This document shows positions 45,370 to 57,363 of a stretch of 64,000 nucleotides of DNA, piece by piece. The number at the start of each line of letters is the position of its first letter. Position 1 is the first letter of the stretch. The stretch is taken from assembly GCA_963930655.1 (NCBI GenBank), contig OZ005610.1, forward strand, positions 4,779,001 through 4,843,000, read 5' to 3'. This DNA is from Myrica gale. Taxonomy: Eukaryota > Streptophyta > Magnoliopsida > Fagales > Myricaceae. The notes beneath the pieces are model-generated. The model was given only the letters and a program-made list of their open reading frames with translations. It had not been told where the DNA came from and did no database searches. Made by a program: the position numbers and the translations under genes.

Positions 45370-48300
45370 ACGTCCTGGCACTTCAAAATCGTTGAACTCA
45401 TAATTTAAGGCAATGGACGGCTTCTCTTGTCTCCTTTTCCGAGAACGCTACTAGTTGTAACCCTTGCGTTTGCTTCCTCGTTGATGATATAGGTTTTGCA
45501 TTTGGGAATTCTCCCCTCATTTTGAGCTGAAAGGAATCCCAACAAACAGTGCCTCCAAGTCTGCCTTCTCCTTCTAGCTGCAATACATTTTTTTCAACAC
45601 ACATTTTTTGCCAAACTAAGGGATACTTCGGCTTTAAGACTCCGTTTCATTTCACTGTTCGGATACCAAGTGCACGTGGGGTTCGAGCTCGATTTTCGAG
45701 TCTTGAGTTGAAACAAAGTTAACATCCCCTATCAATTCCACTGACATCGTTAGCAATGTGCTGACTTCCTTGATGTTTCAAAACGAGCTCATTAAAATAT
45801 GTAAATAAGTTAACTTTAAAACATGTGCCCCTTGTGCTACTTAATTTGTCCAAGCGAAATATGTAAATAAGTTTTATTTTAAAATATGCTTCCCTAATGC
45901 TCCCTAACATGCCCCAATGAAAGGAAGACAAACCCTAAAATAGTCGGTATATCTTAGAATCAACGGAGAACAAGTTGTAATCCCACAACGAATCAAATGC
46001 ATAGTGTAGAAGGAGGAATTTGGGTGATTTAGATAAAGGCCCTCGAGCTCTGAGTCGTGTTTAGGTCGTAGTCGCACAGGGGAGAGACAATATAGCAGGG
46101 AAGAAAGAGATTGAGAGGAGAGAGAAAAAGCGATGTTAGTTTTCTCTTCCGTTATTGGGTTTAAAGACTAAAAATAAGACTCGGCCCATCCAAACATGGA
46201 TTTAGGATTTTAGACCCAAAATCAGTATTTGGGACTTGAAATCAAGACTCGAACCCGTTACCAAACCTAGCCGAATCTTTTCTTCTCATTGCCCTTAGCA
46301 TTCCAAAAAGAAGATGCATTTGTCAAGCTTCAACCAGTCACCAACCTGTATGAAATTGTATGTGTTTAAATAAATTTAAAAATAAATACACTTTTTACCC
46401 ATAAATTGCTAAAGCATTAACACATTACATTATAAATTATTAACGTTGACTCTATTACTAATATTAGATACCTTACACTATAATTTTACAACTTCTGATT
46501 TAGACGCTTTGGACCATTAGTCTAATAATTGACATTAATATTCTCAACGTATGCATTGTAAATCAATAACAATAATAAGTTAAAAAGTATAATAAGTGAA
46601 AAGCATATTATGTCGTAAACTTATTATCCTCTTCACAGAGAGCGACGAGCGTAAGCCCCGTCTAGCTCATTCGGTGAATCGGTGGTGTTTCGAGCCACAC
46701 TGGGGCCGTGTCATTTCTTGTACGACGTACGTTTCTGATTTTCCGGTAAAAGCCGGGGAAGGTCTAGAGCGTTGGCCCAACTGCCCTATAACTAGTTGTA
46801 GCTTATGGGCCTCCCGGCCCGTGTAGTTGTAGACCTTAGGACTTTAATCTGTATTATATCTATGTCCAGCTGCCTGGCCCTTTGAACCTTCTATGTCATG
46901 CGCTTGTATCTTCCTTAAAAGCTAGCACCACGATAGTTTAACCAAATTCGACCCCATTTTAGGTTGGTTGGAAATTATGTGTGATCTTCATCCTCCTGCC
47001 GACATATCTCCCTTGGCCCAGCACGACCCAGATTACTTGATGTTTAGTTTAGTTTGTCAAACATTTACCTTCCCTTCAACTACTTTCACGAAGTGGATGT
47101 GGCTCATGCTCCGCTTGTTAATTGGACGAGGCAAAATTCAGTGGATAATGACCCCCGTGTTAATCCCAACACTGTTACCTTAACGACCTCACGTGGTTAA
47201 TTCTTTTGGATTAGCCTCTAATTAAATTGTACTGGAGAAAACCTTGATTAACACTAATCAATGATTAGTGTAAGACATTAAATGTGGATATTAATATTAT
47301 TTAATTGAGAAGATGACATAGAGGAATCATATAAACCTAGTAAATTCTGTATGTTCCAAGTTAGCCAGGTCGCACTCCGGAGTACTGCCATCTATCACTC
47401 ATTTTTTATTTTTGTTTAAAGCTTAGGAGGTCGGTCCATCTGTATTATCCACTTAAAAATACCTGTTTCTGCATCCTGATTTGGTAACAAGGAATGCCAT
47501 ACCAATTGCCGGAGACCAACAGACCTCTTCTTTCTCCTCCTTCTCGGGGCAGGGAAAAAAAAAGGGATAGAAAAGTACAGGAAACAAACCTGAGATTTGT
47601 TAAAGCAATCGAAACGCTTGGAGATAAGTTCGCTTTAACTTGCACGTTTACCGGCTTCTAGAAGAGTGTAGCTCACTAGCTGCCTAAATAGATCTTGAGC
47701 TTTTTCAGGAGGTGGCTGAGAATTTAGGGCTTATAACAAGAAGGGTTGGTTGGCAGATGGTAATTCTACACAAGTAAACAACAAAGAATGGTAATGATTT
47801 GGTGCATTGAGTTTGGTACATCATTCCAAATGCCTATCTGTAGCTAGGACGATTAAAAGTAAAACTTTTAAACTTACACTCTTTAAGAATTTTATTTTAT
47901 TTTTAAAAAAATTACACTTTACATACTCTAATTAGTGAACTTTTGTAATTATATATCTACTAATCCCGATATATTTATTTAAGAAATTTAATAATTTAGT
48001 CCTTAAATTTTGACATTTTTAACAATTTGAGATACGTTCCTAAACCCACTCATTTTCCTCTTTTCGTGTATTTGATACCAAGACCTTTTCTTAAATTCGG
48101 TACACAAAACAAACAAAAATCTGAACTCAAAAAATGCGCGAGCTCCCATAACGGGTGCCTACAAGCCAGGGCTCTCGAACCCTCCAAAAAGTAGATAAAT
48201 TGTTTTAATTTAATCCTTATTCTCTCAAATTTGCTTACATTGGCCCCTAATAATCAAATTATCATACTTCAACCCCACAAAAGCTAAACACAAGCGTCGC

Positions 48301-48453
48301 CCTTGCGTACCAGCAACTGCGAGGATCCCCTTGTGCAACGGATAACTGTATCATATAATCTTCACAACAAAAATATTCTCGCTTACTGCTTACCTAAAAA
48401 AGAAAAGAAAATTATTGCCTTACTGTAGTGGAGAGAAATACCCCTAGTAAGAC
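45370..48453. other. Spacer without supported genes
   Basis: No gene is supported. A repeated phrase 'aaaatatgtaaataagtt' near 45793 and 45860 may be an old repeat remnant. The GC-richer stretch 46630-47000 has a frame (46596-46826) without a recognisable domain. Confidence 0.4.
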
Positions 48454-48679
48454 CAGGCATGTTTGAGCCCTAAATTTTTGTAGGATTCTTATCCTACTTT
48501 TTTTTATAATTCAAACATCACAAAACACACGCGTTCCAATACAACACTTTATTATTTTTTTCACAAACAACAATCATTTATAACAACTTTTGCACGCATT
48601 TCAATACAACTTTAACATCACCTAAAAATTCTCAAAACACTCAACATCCTACAAATATTCTGAAAACAAATATGCCCTG
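48454..48679. mobile_element. AT-rich MITE with CAGG(G)CAT..TG termini
   Basis: Starts CAGGCATGTTTGAG and ends CAAATATGCCCTG, which are complementary with one gap. The body has 'aacatcacctaaaaattctc', related in reverse to the unit at 58188-58410. No duplication was confirmed. Confidence 0.45.
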
Positions 48680-48882
48680 ATTTTTTCTTAACAAGAGAGC
48701 GGAAAGTAACAAGAAGCAAAGTTTTTTTTTTGGATAAGTAAGACCAGGAGACACGAAGCCTACTTCGCATCGGCAATTCGGCATAACACATGACACTCCT
48801 CGTTTACTTCAAAACATCAGAGGATAGACCCCAACTTCAGGTGAGTGAGTAAGCAAGGGGAATTATTTCGTCTTACTTTTTA

Positions 48883-49225
48883 GGGAAATTAAAATTTTGG
48901 TTATTAAATTTTAGTACCGCTGACAAAATGGTCACTGTTTTTTTTTTTACTTTTTGGTCACTGAGAACATGTAGTGGTGACTTTTCACTCCATCTATCAA
49001 ACATCCGTTAATTTTTAAAGGAATAGAAAGCGGTCGACCGCTTCAAGTTGCCGTTGACGGATGAAGTGAACAGTATCGGTCGATCGCTATTCCCGTAAAA
49101 AATTAACGGAGGTTTGGCGGATGGAGTGAAAAGTCACCACTACATATTTTCAGTGACCAAAAAGTAAAAAAAAAAAAGTTCAGTGACTATTTTGTCAATG
49201 ATAGTGTCCAAATTGCAAAATTCCC
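48883..49225. mobile_element. Mutator-type foldback MITE family B, copy 2
   Basis: Termini GGGAAATT and AATTCCC with long imperfect inverted arms ('gacaaaatggtcactg' against its reverse near 49180-49200). Flanked by the perfect 9-bp direct repeat TACTTTTTA (48874-48882 and 49226-49234). The centre has GCGGTCGACCGC and a degenerate second GGTCGATCGC, as in the copy at 20753. Length is 343 bp. Confidence 0.83.
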
Positions 49226-49234
49226 TACTTTTTA

Positions 49235-49856
49235 CCCGCAAGAAACTTTCCCGACGAAGAAAAGAGAAGTCTCGAAGTAGAAGTGTAATAAGTAAAAGGT
49301 GAACAAAGAATGGTAAGGGATCGGAAAAAAATCATGATCGATACCCATTCACAACATGTGAACCTTTTTCTTCCTTTGACATGCCCCACGAATGAAACAT
49401 ATGGAATTGGGTTCTGTGGTCACATGGGGGTGGAGTGCTGTGCTGACTGCTGAGGATGACGCGTTTGTTGGAGAAGCTGCGGCAAAAAAAGAGCCACTCT
49501 TTCAAAATATCAGCAGCTACCAATTATAAACCGTATAGAGAATAAAATACTGCAATTATCAAGTGAATTTGAGTTCTTACAAATAATAGAGCTTAGTCCA
49601 TGCATTGATCGATCCTTAATGAATTTCTCACAATTAATCTGTCTTTGGTAACTAGGGAAATCGTGTATGATAGGTGTTGGACCAACCGCCCACAACAGTA
49701 GGTTTATACTAATAGACACATAACGTGCAAAATATCTAGAGAAGCTTAGAGCCGCCTTTGGCACTGAATCAACCGGAGTTACGTCGTAAATTTAGCTTCA
49801 GTGAACTATGTACTCTTGTTTTTAAAATATAAATGGAAAAGAAAAAGATATATATA
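49235..49856. other. Spacer without supported genes
   Basis: No gene or repeat recognised apart from the (TA)n at the right edge that hosts the next hAT element. Confidence 0.45.
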
Positions 49857-49864
49857 TATATATA

Positions 49865-50445
49865 CAGGGCCTGCTCAAACCAAATGTGGCCTATGGCAAA
49901 ATAAATTATTAGGCTTTTATATAAAATTTAATATAAAATATTCAAAGATCTCATTAATTATTTTTTATGAAGGCCTCATACATGATATAAAGCCCCATGA
50001 TTAGAACAATTAAGACATTTATAAGACATTTTTTTCTTTTTGAACAAAGTTAAAAAATATTTAAAAGGGGATTAGGAAGTCTGAAAAAAATATATTAGTT
50101 CTCTCGTGATAAAAAAAATATGAAAAGATTGCATCTTGTCATTCTTTTTTTTACTAGCTCAGTTGTCTTTTTATTTTTAGGTCATTTACAACACACAAAA
50201 AAAATAAAATAAAAGCCTTGGCCAGAGTGAGGCCTTAGGCCGCCTAAGGTTATGTTTGTGTTGTAAAATTTTTGGTATTGAGTTTAGTGAAAAAATGAAG
50301 AAAGGTAATTTTTTTATATTTTTTTGTAATTTTTTATGGGGAAGAGAGAGATTATATTGTAGTATTTTATTGGGAGTTGGTGAAATATTTTGTGAAATAT
50401 TTGGTGCAAACTCAGCCTAAGTTGCCTTGCCTTGAGTCAGCCCTG
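49865..50445. mobile_element. hAT-type element in a (TA)n tract
   Basis: Left end CAGGGCCTGCTCAAACC; right end reversed CAGGGCTGACTCAAGGC. Both flanks read TATATATA, consistent with an 8-bp duplication although the host tract is itself (TA)n. Subterminal 'ggcctatggca' and 'ggccttaggccgcctaag' phrases are typical of this plant hAT group. A Tourist-like MITE (50249-50417) is inserted inside. No transposase is encoded. Confidence 0.75.
50249..50417 (+). mobile_element. Tourist-like MITE nested in a hAT element
   Basis: Starts GTTATGTTTGTGTTG and ends GGTGCAAACTCAGCC, flanked by TAAG/TAAG. The interior 'gaagagagagattatattgt' matches the copies at 21667 and 22069. Confidence 0.62.
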
Positions 50446-51521
50446 TATATATATATATCAATCATAGTTCTTCTCAGAAGCAGCAGATAAACCATAATCT
50501 TGCACATTCACGTCAGAATTTCTACGTAAGGCTGACTCTGTATTTTCTGGTGAACGTGAGTCTTTATTTTCCTAGTTTTAGTTTATCGCTGGAGGTTCAT
50601 CTATTTAATGATCTATCACGATCTACTTCTTCGCTGGGGTGAATTTGAACAAACTAATGCAAATCTCTCTTTCTCTGTTAATTATGTTGCGTGTCTTTTA
50701 AGATTAGGAATTTTCCAAATGGTTTTGAATCAACACGCGTGATCTTTTTTCCCTGAATTTTCGGATCAAAGGCGATTTTCTACTGATCTTTGTCTTAATA
50801 GGCTAGGTCCTAGGATATAAGGAAATTAATCTTGGGGGTCCATATGATCGAATATGCTTTTTTTGGTTGGAGACAGGAGCATAGGTTCTGTGTAGGCAAG
50901 CAATTTTGTGAAAATCCCTCCCCTAGGCTACATTTTTAAGAAACTGAAGAAAACTGCTTTAAAGAAATTGCAACCAGGCAAATTAGATGTTTGGACGTAT
51001 GGGTTAATTATCTGCTATGCCTATTTGTTTTCAGTGTTGGACAAAACATTCATAAGTGTAAAGGTTTTTGCTGCATTGGATCGGACTTGTCCTTATGAAA
51101 TTGATTCTCCGGACTGCTTTAGACTATGCATTCAGCAACCCCCGCCTCAATTTTAAAATGGAATCGCGTCTCTCAATTATGCAAATCAATTCTTCAATTA
51201 GCCTTTTTCTGTGCCATTTATTAGTAGAAGAAAACAATAAGATATCAAGTGGACTAAGTTGAATGGAAAGAGAGAGGCGAAATACTCATTACATTATTTT
51301 GGTTACCAGTGTAGTCTGGGCCTCTTCCTTATGCTGTATTTAGACTCCAATATTCGATGCAAAAGAAGAGAATGAATCTGCCATCAAGTTTTCGATACAA
51401 TGATGCATTTAAAGGATAACTTGATTTCCCAATTCTCTGTGTCCTTAGATGTTGTAGGGTTGTATTAGTGTGTTTGCCGTTTGTCCATGTTTTCTGAAGC
51501 AATTACCTTGCAAATTTCAGG
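50446..51521. other. Flank of the HN1-like gene remnant
   Basis: The conserved first exon expected for an HN1-like protein (with a TADLLTW-type block and the FGGQVTDEE-type block) is not present in any frame here. The frame at 50908-51262 has no domain. Confidence 0.4.
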
Positions 51522-52948
51522 AAAACCTTGTTCTGGGTATAAAATGAAGGAGATGACAGGTAGTGGCATATTTAATGGAGAGAGTGATACGGAAGAATCT
51601 GACAGTTCCGACCCTGCTGCAACTAACCGAACAGGAATATGCATGTACCAGGTATTGGTCCATTTGTTGAAGATGAAGAACTCTAGGAAAAATGCACATT
51701 TCTGTAAGCCATAGTAACGTGTCTAATTGGTTGGATTTGCCAGCAAGCAATTGCTGGAATTAGCCATATCTAGCTCATTTGGTGACGAAGAAAATGTTTC
51801 TCCCAAAAAGCCTGCTACACTGACTGAGGTTGCGAAGCAACGTGAGCTAAGTGGTACCCTGGATAGTGATGATGCTAAACTGCAGAAGCAGCTCTCTGAT
51901 GCAAAGTGCAAGGAGCTTTCTGGACACGACATATTTGCACCACCGCCTGAAATTTTACCTCGGCCGATAACTGCTCGCACATTGGACTTAAAAGGAAGCA
52001 TAGAGATAGGAGAATCTGCTTCAAGTGATATCCGCACATCTGTCAAAGTTTCTGACGTGAGTTTTATGGACTCATACACAAGTTTCACAATCTCTTCTCT
52101 CTCTCTCACACTCCATATAGGTGTATATATGTGTATTGGTGTCTGTGCGTTCATGCATGCGTGTGAATGTGTATAGCATATTATATGTCTATGCACAAAT
52201 ATTGCTGAATAGGAACTCTACAATCTTGATTGGGAGAGGAAACAAATGCCTCTTGCCTGGTTTTGGGGTAGAGATTGTCTCAAATTTGATGCATTTGCAA
52301 TTAACATGATAGATACGTCTAGACAGCATTTAATAGGCTCGGGACCCACACCTCTCCCTTGGTCGGCCAATCCCGACGGTTGGACAACTGAAACTTTACG
52401 TTTCAGCCGTCCATTCGGCCTTAGGAGGGAAGCGGCTTCGGAGGCAATCCGTCCTCGCATATAATGAGCTCTTATGCATGCCACAAGTAAATTTTGCACT
52501 GCACAGAAGAAGAGCTTGCTGTTTACAATATTCTCTTCCCTTGGTCTTTCTCATGCTTCAGGATTCTTCTTTCTTCTCTATAAGCATGTCTTTTGTTCTG
52601 TTCTTTGTTTTTTTTATTAAGTATGAAGATCTAATTGGTTCCTAATTTGGATATAATTAATAGCCTGAGGGAGGTCAGAGAAAAAGTATGTCCAAGGAGG
52701 AGCCTCTACTCAAGACTGCGAAGAAAATATATAACCAGAAATTTACTGAGCTTTCAGGAAATGACATATTCAAAGGCGATGTTCCACCATCGTCCGCTGA
52801 TAAAAAACAAGGAAGCACAACGAACACAGCAAAATTGCGAGAGATAAGTGGCAATGATATCTTTGCTGATGGGAAGGCAGAGTCCAGAGATTATCTAGGC
52901 GGTGTGCGCAAGCCCCCAGGCGGCGAGAGCAGCATTGCCTTTGTTTAA
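51522..52948 (+). pseudogene. HN1-like (hematological/neurological-expressed-like) gene, damaged
   Basis: Three exons of the family are visible: 51522-51651 (KPCSGYKMKEMTGSGIF), 51744-52056 (PKKPATLTEVAKQRELSGTL, then CKELSGHDIFAPPPEI) and 52664-52948 (NQKFTELSGNDIFKGDVPP ending YLGGVRKPPGGESSIAFV). Splice sites and phases fit. Plant members are small, repeat-like proteins with ELSG(N/H)DIF modules and no established function; a microtubule role is only suggested for animal relatives. Two defects appear. No N-terminal exon is found upstream, and the second exon has four extra bases at about 51771-51774 that place a TAG after QAIAGISHI. The rest of the exon then continues in the shifted frame. 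Either this is a decaying duplicate or the assembly is wrong here. The last codons meet the end of the inverted receptor pseudogene. Confidence 0.78.
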
Positions 52949-55181
52949 CTTGTTAGGTCTAACTCGGCTATTTTATTACTTGGTTCAAAAGCCCCGGTTG
53001 CTTTTATGATCTCTTCATACACTATTTTTCCATCGAAAGTTGATACTGAAAAAAGTTCTTCTTCACGCCTATCACTGTTTACTGACTCTGGATCTTTATT
53101 TATTCTTCGCATGATGCTAACAATTCGAAAGCAAACAAATAGAGCCAGAAGTGCTCCCATAAGAGGGAAAATGACAAGAAACCCTACTTTCGGGCACTTT
53201 TTCGAGATATATCTATATATGACGGAAGGAATGCAAGGTTGTAGTCCTGCTACATGGCCACACAATCCCTTGTTCCCTTGTAATGCCTCTAAGGGAGCAT
53301 CTAAAAATGCTGGGCTATTAGGAATGGGACCCTGCAACTCATTGTGGGATATATCAACAGAAAACAAGCCATGCATTGCTTCGAAGGTCAGCGGAATGAG
53401 ACCAGACAGATGATTATGGGAGATATTCAACTTCTCCAGGCTCTGCATTTTGCTAATTGCTGATGGTATCTCTCCAGTTAAAGAGTTACAGCTTAAATCT
53501 AGTTCAGAGATTTTGGAATAAGCTCAGCAGGTGGACTGGAAGGCCTTGGCTAAACTTGTTGTGGCTTAAATTCAAGTGGTTCAACTTCATGAAGTCACCA
53601 AAATTACCTGGAATTGACCCGCTCAGTTGGTTTGAGGATAGGTCAAGGTATTCAAGATTGGTCAACAATCCCAATTCTAAAGGTAAAGCACCAGAGAGTT
53701 GATTGCCATTCAAAATTAACTTCACTAGAGATTTCAAATTTCCAAGTTCTTTTGGAATCTCCCCAACTATATGATTGGAAGAAAGGTCAAGTAGATGTAG
53801 CCGAGTGGAGTTTCCAATAATCTCAGGTGGTATGATACCGATAAATATTGTTCCCTCCGATACTTAATGTTTGTAATTGTGGACACTGTCCCCAGTTACT
53901 CGAGATTGTGCCATAAAATCTATTGCGACTCAGACCAATGTATTGCAACTTTGGATAGATACCAAAATCTTCCGATATATTTCCGGTGAGTTGGTTACCT
54001 TCCAAGCGGACTCTGATTAAGCTTGTGCAATTTTTCAAGCCTTTGGGAACACGACCACTAAACTGGTTGTCGTTTGCAGAAAATTTTTGAAGTGATCCGC
54101 CGCGACATATATTTGCGGTTAGATAACCAGTAAATCGGAGTCAAGCTGCAGTACAACCAAGTTCACGAGATCTCCAATTCACTGGGGAATGGGACCCGAA
54201 AGTTGGTTGTCACGAAGAAACAAAAGCACCAAGTTGCAAAATTGGCAAATGATGTTGGAACAGAACCTTGGAGTTGGTTTTCGCTCAACTCTAGATCCTC
54301 CATGTACTTCAAGTTCCCGATCTCTTCAGGAATGGAGCCAGAAAGGTTATTACCATAGAGATGAAGAAGGGTAAGGTTTTCCAGATTACCCAAAGTCGCA
54401 GGAATGGAACCGTTAAGATGATTTTCATAAAGGCTTAACTGGACTAGGGACTTCAAATTCCCTAGTTCTGGAGGAAGAGGACCTGAAAGTGAATTGTTGT
54501 ACATATACAACTCTGTGAGCTCTTTTAAGTTCCCAAAGGTTGGAGGAATGGGGCCTGTCAGATGGTTGGTGTCCATGTACAGTCTAACCAAATTAGAGAG
54601 ATTTCCCATTTCTGGAGGAATGACGCAGGAAAGATCAGTGTCATAAAGAAGCAAAGAAACCAGATTGCTCAAATTGCTTAGAGAAGAAGGAATGGAACCA
54701 TCTAAATGGTTTGAATAAAGAGCAAGCTTAGTCAGAGATTTCAGGCGACCTATTTCTTCAGGAATTGAGCCATTCAAGTTATTTTATTGAGGTGGAGGAC
54801 CTGAAGGTTAATCAGCAAGCCAATTTCTGATGGGATTCTCCCCGACAGTTGATTAAAGGACAAATCAAGATAGACGAGTTTGGACAGGTAGCTAATTTGA
54901 GGTGGAATGGTACCAAAGAGAGTGTTCGTATTGAGATCAACGAATGCAAGGTTTGGGAAAGAGGAAAAAGAAAATCCATGAAGCGTACCTTGTAACCCAG
55001 AATCTGTAAGATTCACTCTGATGATACTTCCAGCAGGGTTGCAAGAAATGCCAAACCAATTAGTGCATGGGTTGGCGGAAGAATTGGTAGGACCGTTGGG
55101 AAGGGAAGTCCATGAAGATAGTTGAGATTGGGTTTCCTTTTGAAGGCTGTTTTTCCATTTGACAAGGGCCTCAGCTTCTTC

Positions 55182-57068
55182 TGTAATATCCCTAAAAAAA
55201 AAAACGCAAAGCTGTGCGTTTTGAATAAGTTGTGTATGCCATCTTCTCTTTCACGCAGAAGACCTTGTTCAGCAAATGTTTAGTTGCCGACTCCACAGTC
55301 CAGCATTTACCTTCCACATCTCAATCTCTTCGCCCTTTCTCAGCCTAAAATCTCGTTCTTTCCAAATCTAGCAAACCCTAGTCGAGCTTTAAGATGTATC
55401 CTTGCTTTTATTTTGGAGAAACGCTGCTGAGGTCGTGCTCTGTCTCTCTCTACCCCTCTTTTTCGAAGTTTTCTCTCTCTAGCCTTTGGAGACACAATTC
55501 GCAAGGGTTAGGTAATTTTGGAGGTAGATCTGATGTAATCTTTGTTTGGGTTCGAATTTCTTTGGATTAATTTCGGGTTATGTCATGTTATAGATAACAT
55601 TGGAGAGCCAACCTTCAAGGGCTAGGTGATTCTTCTGCGTTTTCGTCGACTCAATTGGGTGAGTTTTCTTCAAATCTTTATCTTTGGTGAAGTTTTAGAT
55701 TTTATATTTCTAGAGTATTTTCAGATTTATTTTGGGTTGTTGTAGGATAATGATAAGTGGGGTTGGGGAATCTTCGTGTGTTGATAGATATGGGTGTTGC
55801 TGGAATTTTACATTTATTTTATAATGGAGATATGTGTGGATTAAGGTGAAAAAGGGTGTATTGAGGGCTGTCCAGTTTTGTCATGGGGATTATGTGATGG
55901 TTTCTAAGGCTAAAACCGTTCCTAAAGAGAGGTTTTATTAGCCAATGGAGTAGTTTAATTATTCTAGAGTTGTACAGAATGATTCGAACTCCATGTGGGT
56001 ATTGATGAATGATAATTAATTTTATTTAGGTTTTGATTGCTTATTCAGCAACCTTTTGAAGAGCTTTAGACTTTGGGTTATGCGTTTGAGGTAAGTGGTC
56101 TTTCCATGAGATTTTTATCAAACTCTTACGTTGTGGAAAATAAGTGCTCAATTGCTAAATATTTATTTTACAAATCGAAACTAGTCTTGGATGAGTTATT
56201 GTGAATTCCTGGATTTTGGAAATGTTGGATTTTAAACGTGTATTGCATTTCAAACGATTTTGATGCATTAGGGGAATTGAACGAATTTTTGATAAAAATG
56301 AGATTTCACAAACTCTTTTGAAATGGTTGGCCTATTGTGTGACATTTGTGTTGTGAGCATATTATCAAGCTATCCTCGTGCTTGTGACTGTTGAGGTCTG
56401 TGTGACCATTGGGGTCTGTGTGACCATTGGGGTCTTCGTGACCATGGAGGTCTGTGTGACCATTGGGGTCTGTGTGACCATAAGTAATTTCTTTAAGTTG
56501 CTTGGCCTGAGATATTTTGTTATAAGTGTCGTTTTCAGTTTGGAATTTCCCACTATATTTTCTTTTCTTGGTTATGTTTATAAAACTGTCATTTTCCCCT
56601 ACTCCCATTGATTGCTACTTACTGAGCTAGTTGTAGCTCACCACTTACTCCCTATCTTTCAGATTTAACGGTTGGTGGCAGAGAGTAGTAGGAGATCTCG
56701 AGTGGTAGTTTTGAGAAGATCGCAAGTTGCAGGGTTATCGAATATAGAGTCCTCTGGAGACTTTTGTAGCGATTGCATTAATTTGGAAACTTTAGTAATT
56801 TTATTTCATTTGGGAAAACTATGTTTTTTTTGGATCCATTGTTAATTATGAGATTTGAGAATTTTGGAGTAGTGCTCTGATTAAACTCTTGGGTATCGTT
56901 GTTCTTATGTTTTGGTTGGATTATGAGGTTGGATTATTATATTTAAGAGATGGATAAGAGGTTCCTCTTGTGTTTCCTTTGTTGGGAAATTTGCTTGTAA
57001 ACAGGGTGGAAAGTCCCATTTTTCAAGCGGAACTCTGTCCGATTGAACTTTTGGGTCGGGGCGTTACA
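55182..57068 (+). mobile_element. Solo LTR, Ty3/gypsy-like, copy 2
   Basis: Begins TGTAATATCCCT and ends GGTCGGGGCGTTACA, flanked by the perfect 5-bp duplication TCTTC (55177-55181 and 57069-57073). The same family as 22102-23973: shared 'gggttatgtc', 'ttactgagctagttgtagct' and 'cttttgggtcggg' blocks occur in the same order and at similar spacing. Length 1887 bp. No internal region or second LTR adjoins it, so it is a fossil reduced to one LTR. The perfect duplication suggests a moderate age. Confidence 0.9.
56392..56481. repeat. 'GGTCTGTGTGACCATTGG' minisatellite in the solo LTR
   Basis: About five 18-bp units in tandem (ggtctgtgtgaccattgg with small changes), at the place matching the 23268-23432 array. 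Confidence 0.9.
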
Positions 57069-57328
57069 TCTTCGGCCGAGGCGGAAGCAGAACCAAAACT
57101 GGCATTTGGTGATGAAGACAACAGAACAAACCAGGCAAAGAAGACAAAGGTGCATACTTCCTCAAAGCTGGTTGATGTTCCCATTGTTCTTGTTTGTTGT
57201 GCAACGTCTGCTTGTGAAGGGCTTTATTTATAGCCACCTATCTATCATTCTCTCCTTCCCTGTTCCACTTCCACCACAATCCAAGCTCGAAAAGCACATT
57301 TCCATTCCACCAACTCATAGTTTCTTCC

Positions 57329-57359
<31 letters not shown>

Positions 57360-57363
57360 AAAA
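57329..57363. repeat. Poly(C) followed by poly(A)
   Basis: About 20 C followed by about 14 A on the + strand. The same C-then-A order is seen at 2480-2554. Confidence 0.9.

Larger units (their letters stand above)
52945..57184 (-). pseudogene. LRR receptor kinase pseudogene (MIK2-like), split by a solo LTR
   Basis: A paralogue of the intact receptor at 59702-62919. It starts at ATG 57184 with a signal peptide (MGTSTSFEEV, hydrophobic FVFFAWFVLL). The solo LTR at 55182-57068 interrupts it 38 codons in. After the insert come the LRR N-terminal cap, many leucine-rich repeats (55016-53504 in several frames, e.g. NLSNLVRLYMDTNHLTGPIP), a membrane segment (VGFLVIFPLMGALLALFVCF) and KATGAFEPSNK. 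The frame then ends, with the kinase domain missing. The LRR part changes frame at least four times (near 54775, 54100, 53780 and 53480). Even without the LTR it could not make a working receptor. Confidence 0.9.

Noticed and set aside
46596-47183. Possible gene or retroposon copy in a GC-richer stretch
   Set aside because: Some phrases recall the poly(A) retroposon body, but no tail, duplication or domain could be found.
53006-53413. + strand frame of 135 codons
   Set aside because: It is antisense to the receptor pseudogene membrane and juxtamembrane region, which matches the paralogue.
56943-57155. Minus-strand frame with Cys-rich N terminus
   Set aside because: It overlaps the solo LTR end and the receptor signal-peptide segment in a different frame; a shadow.
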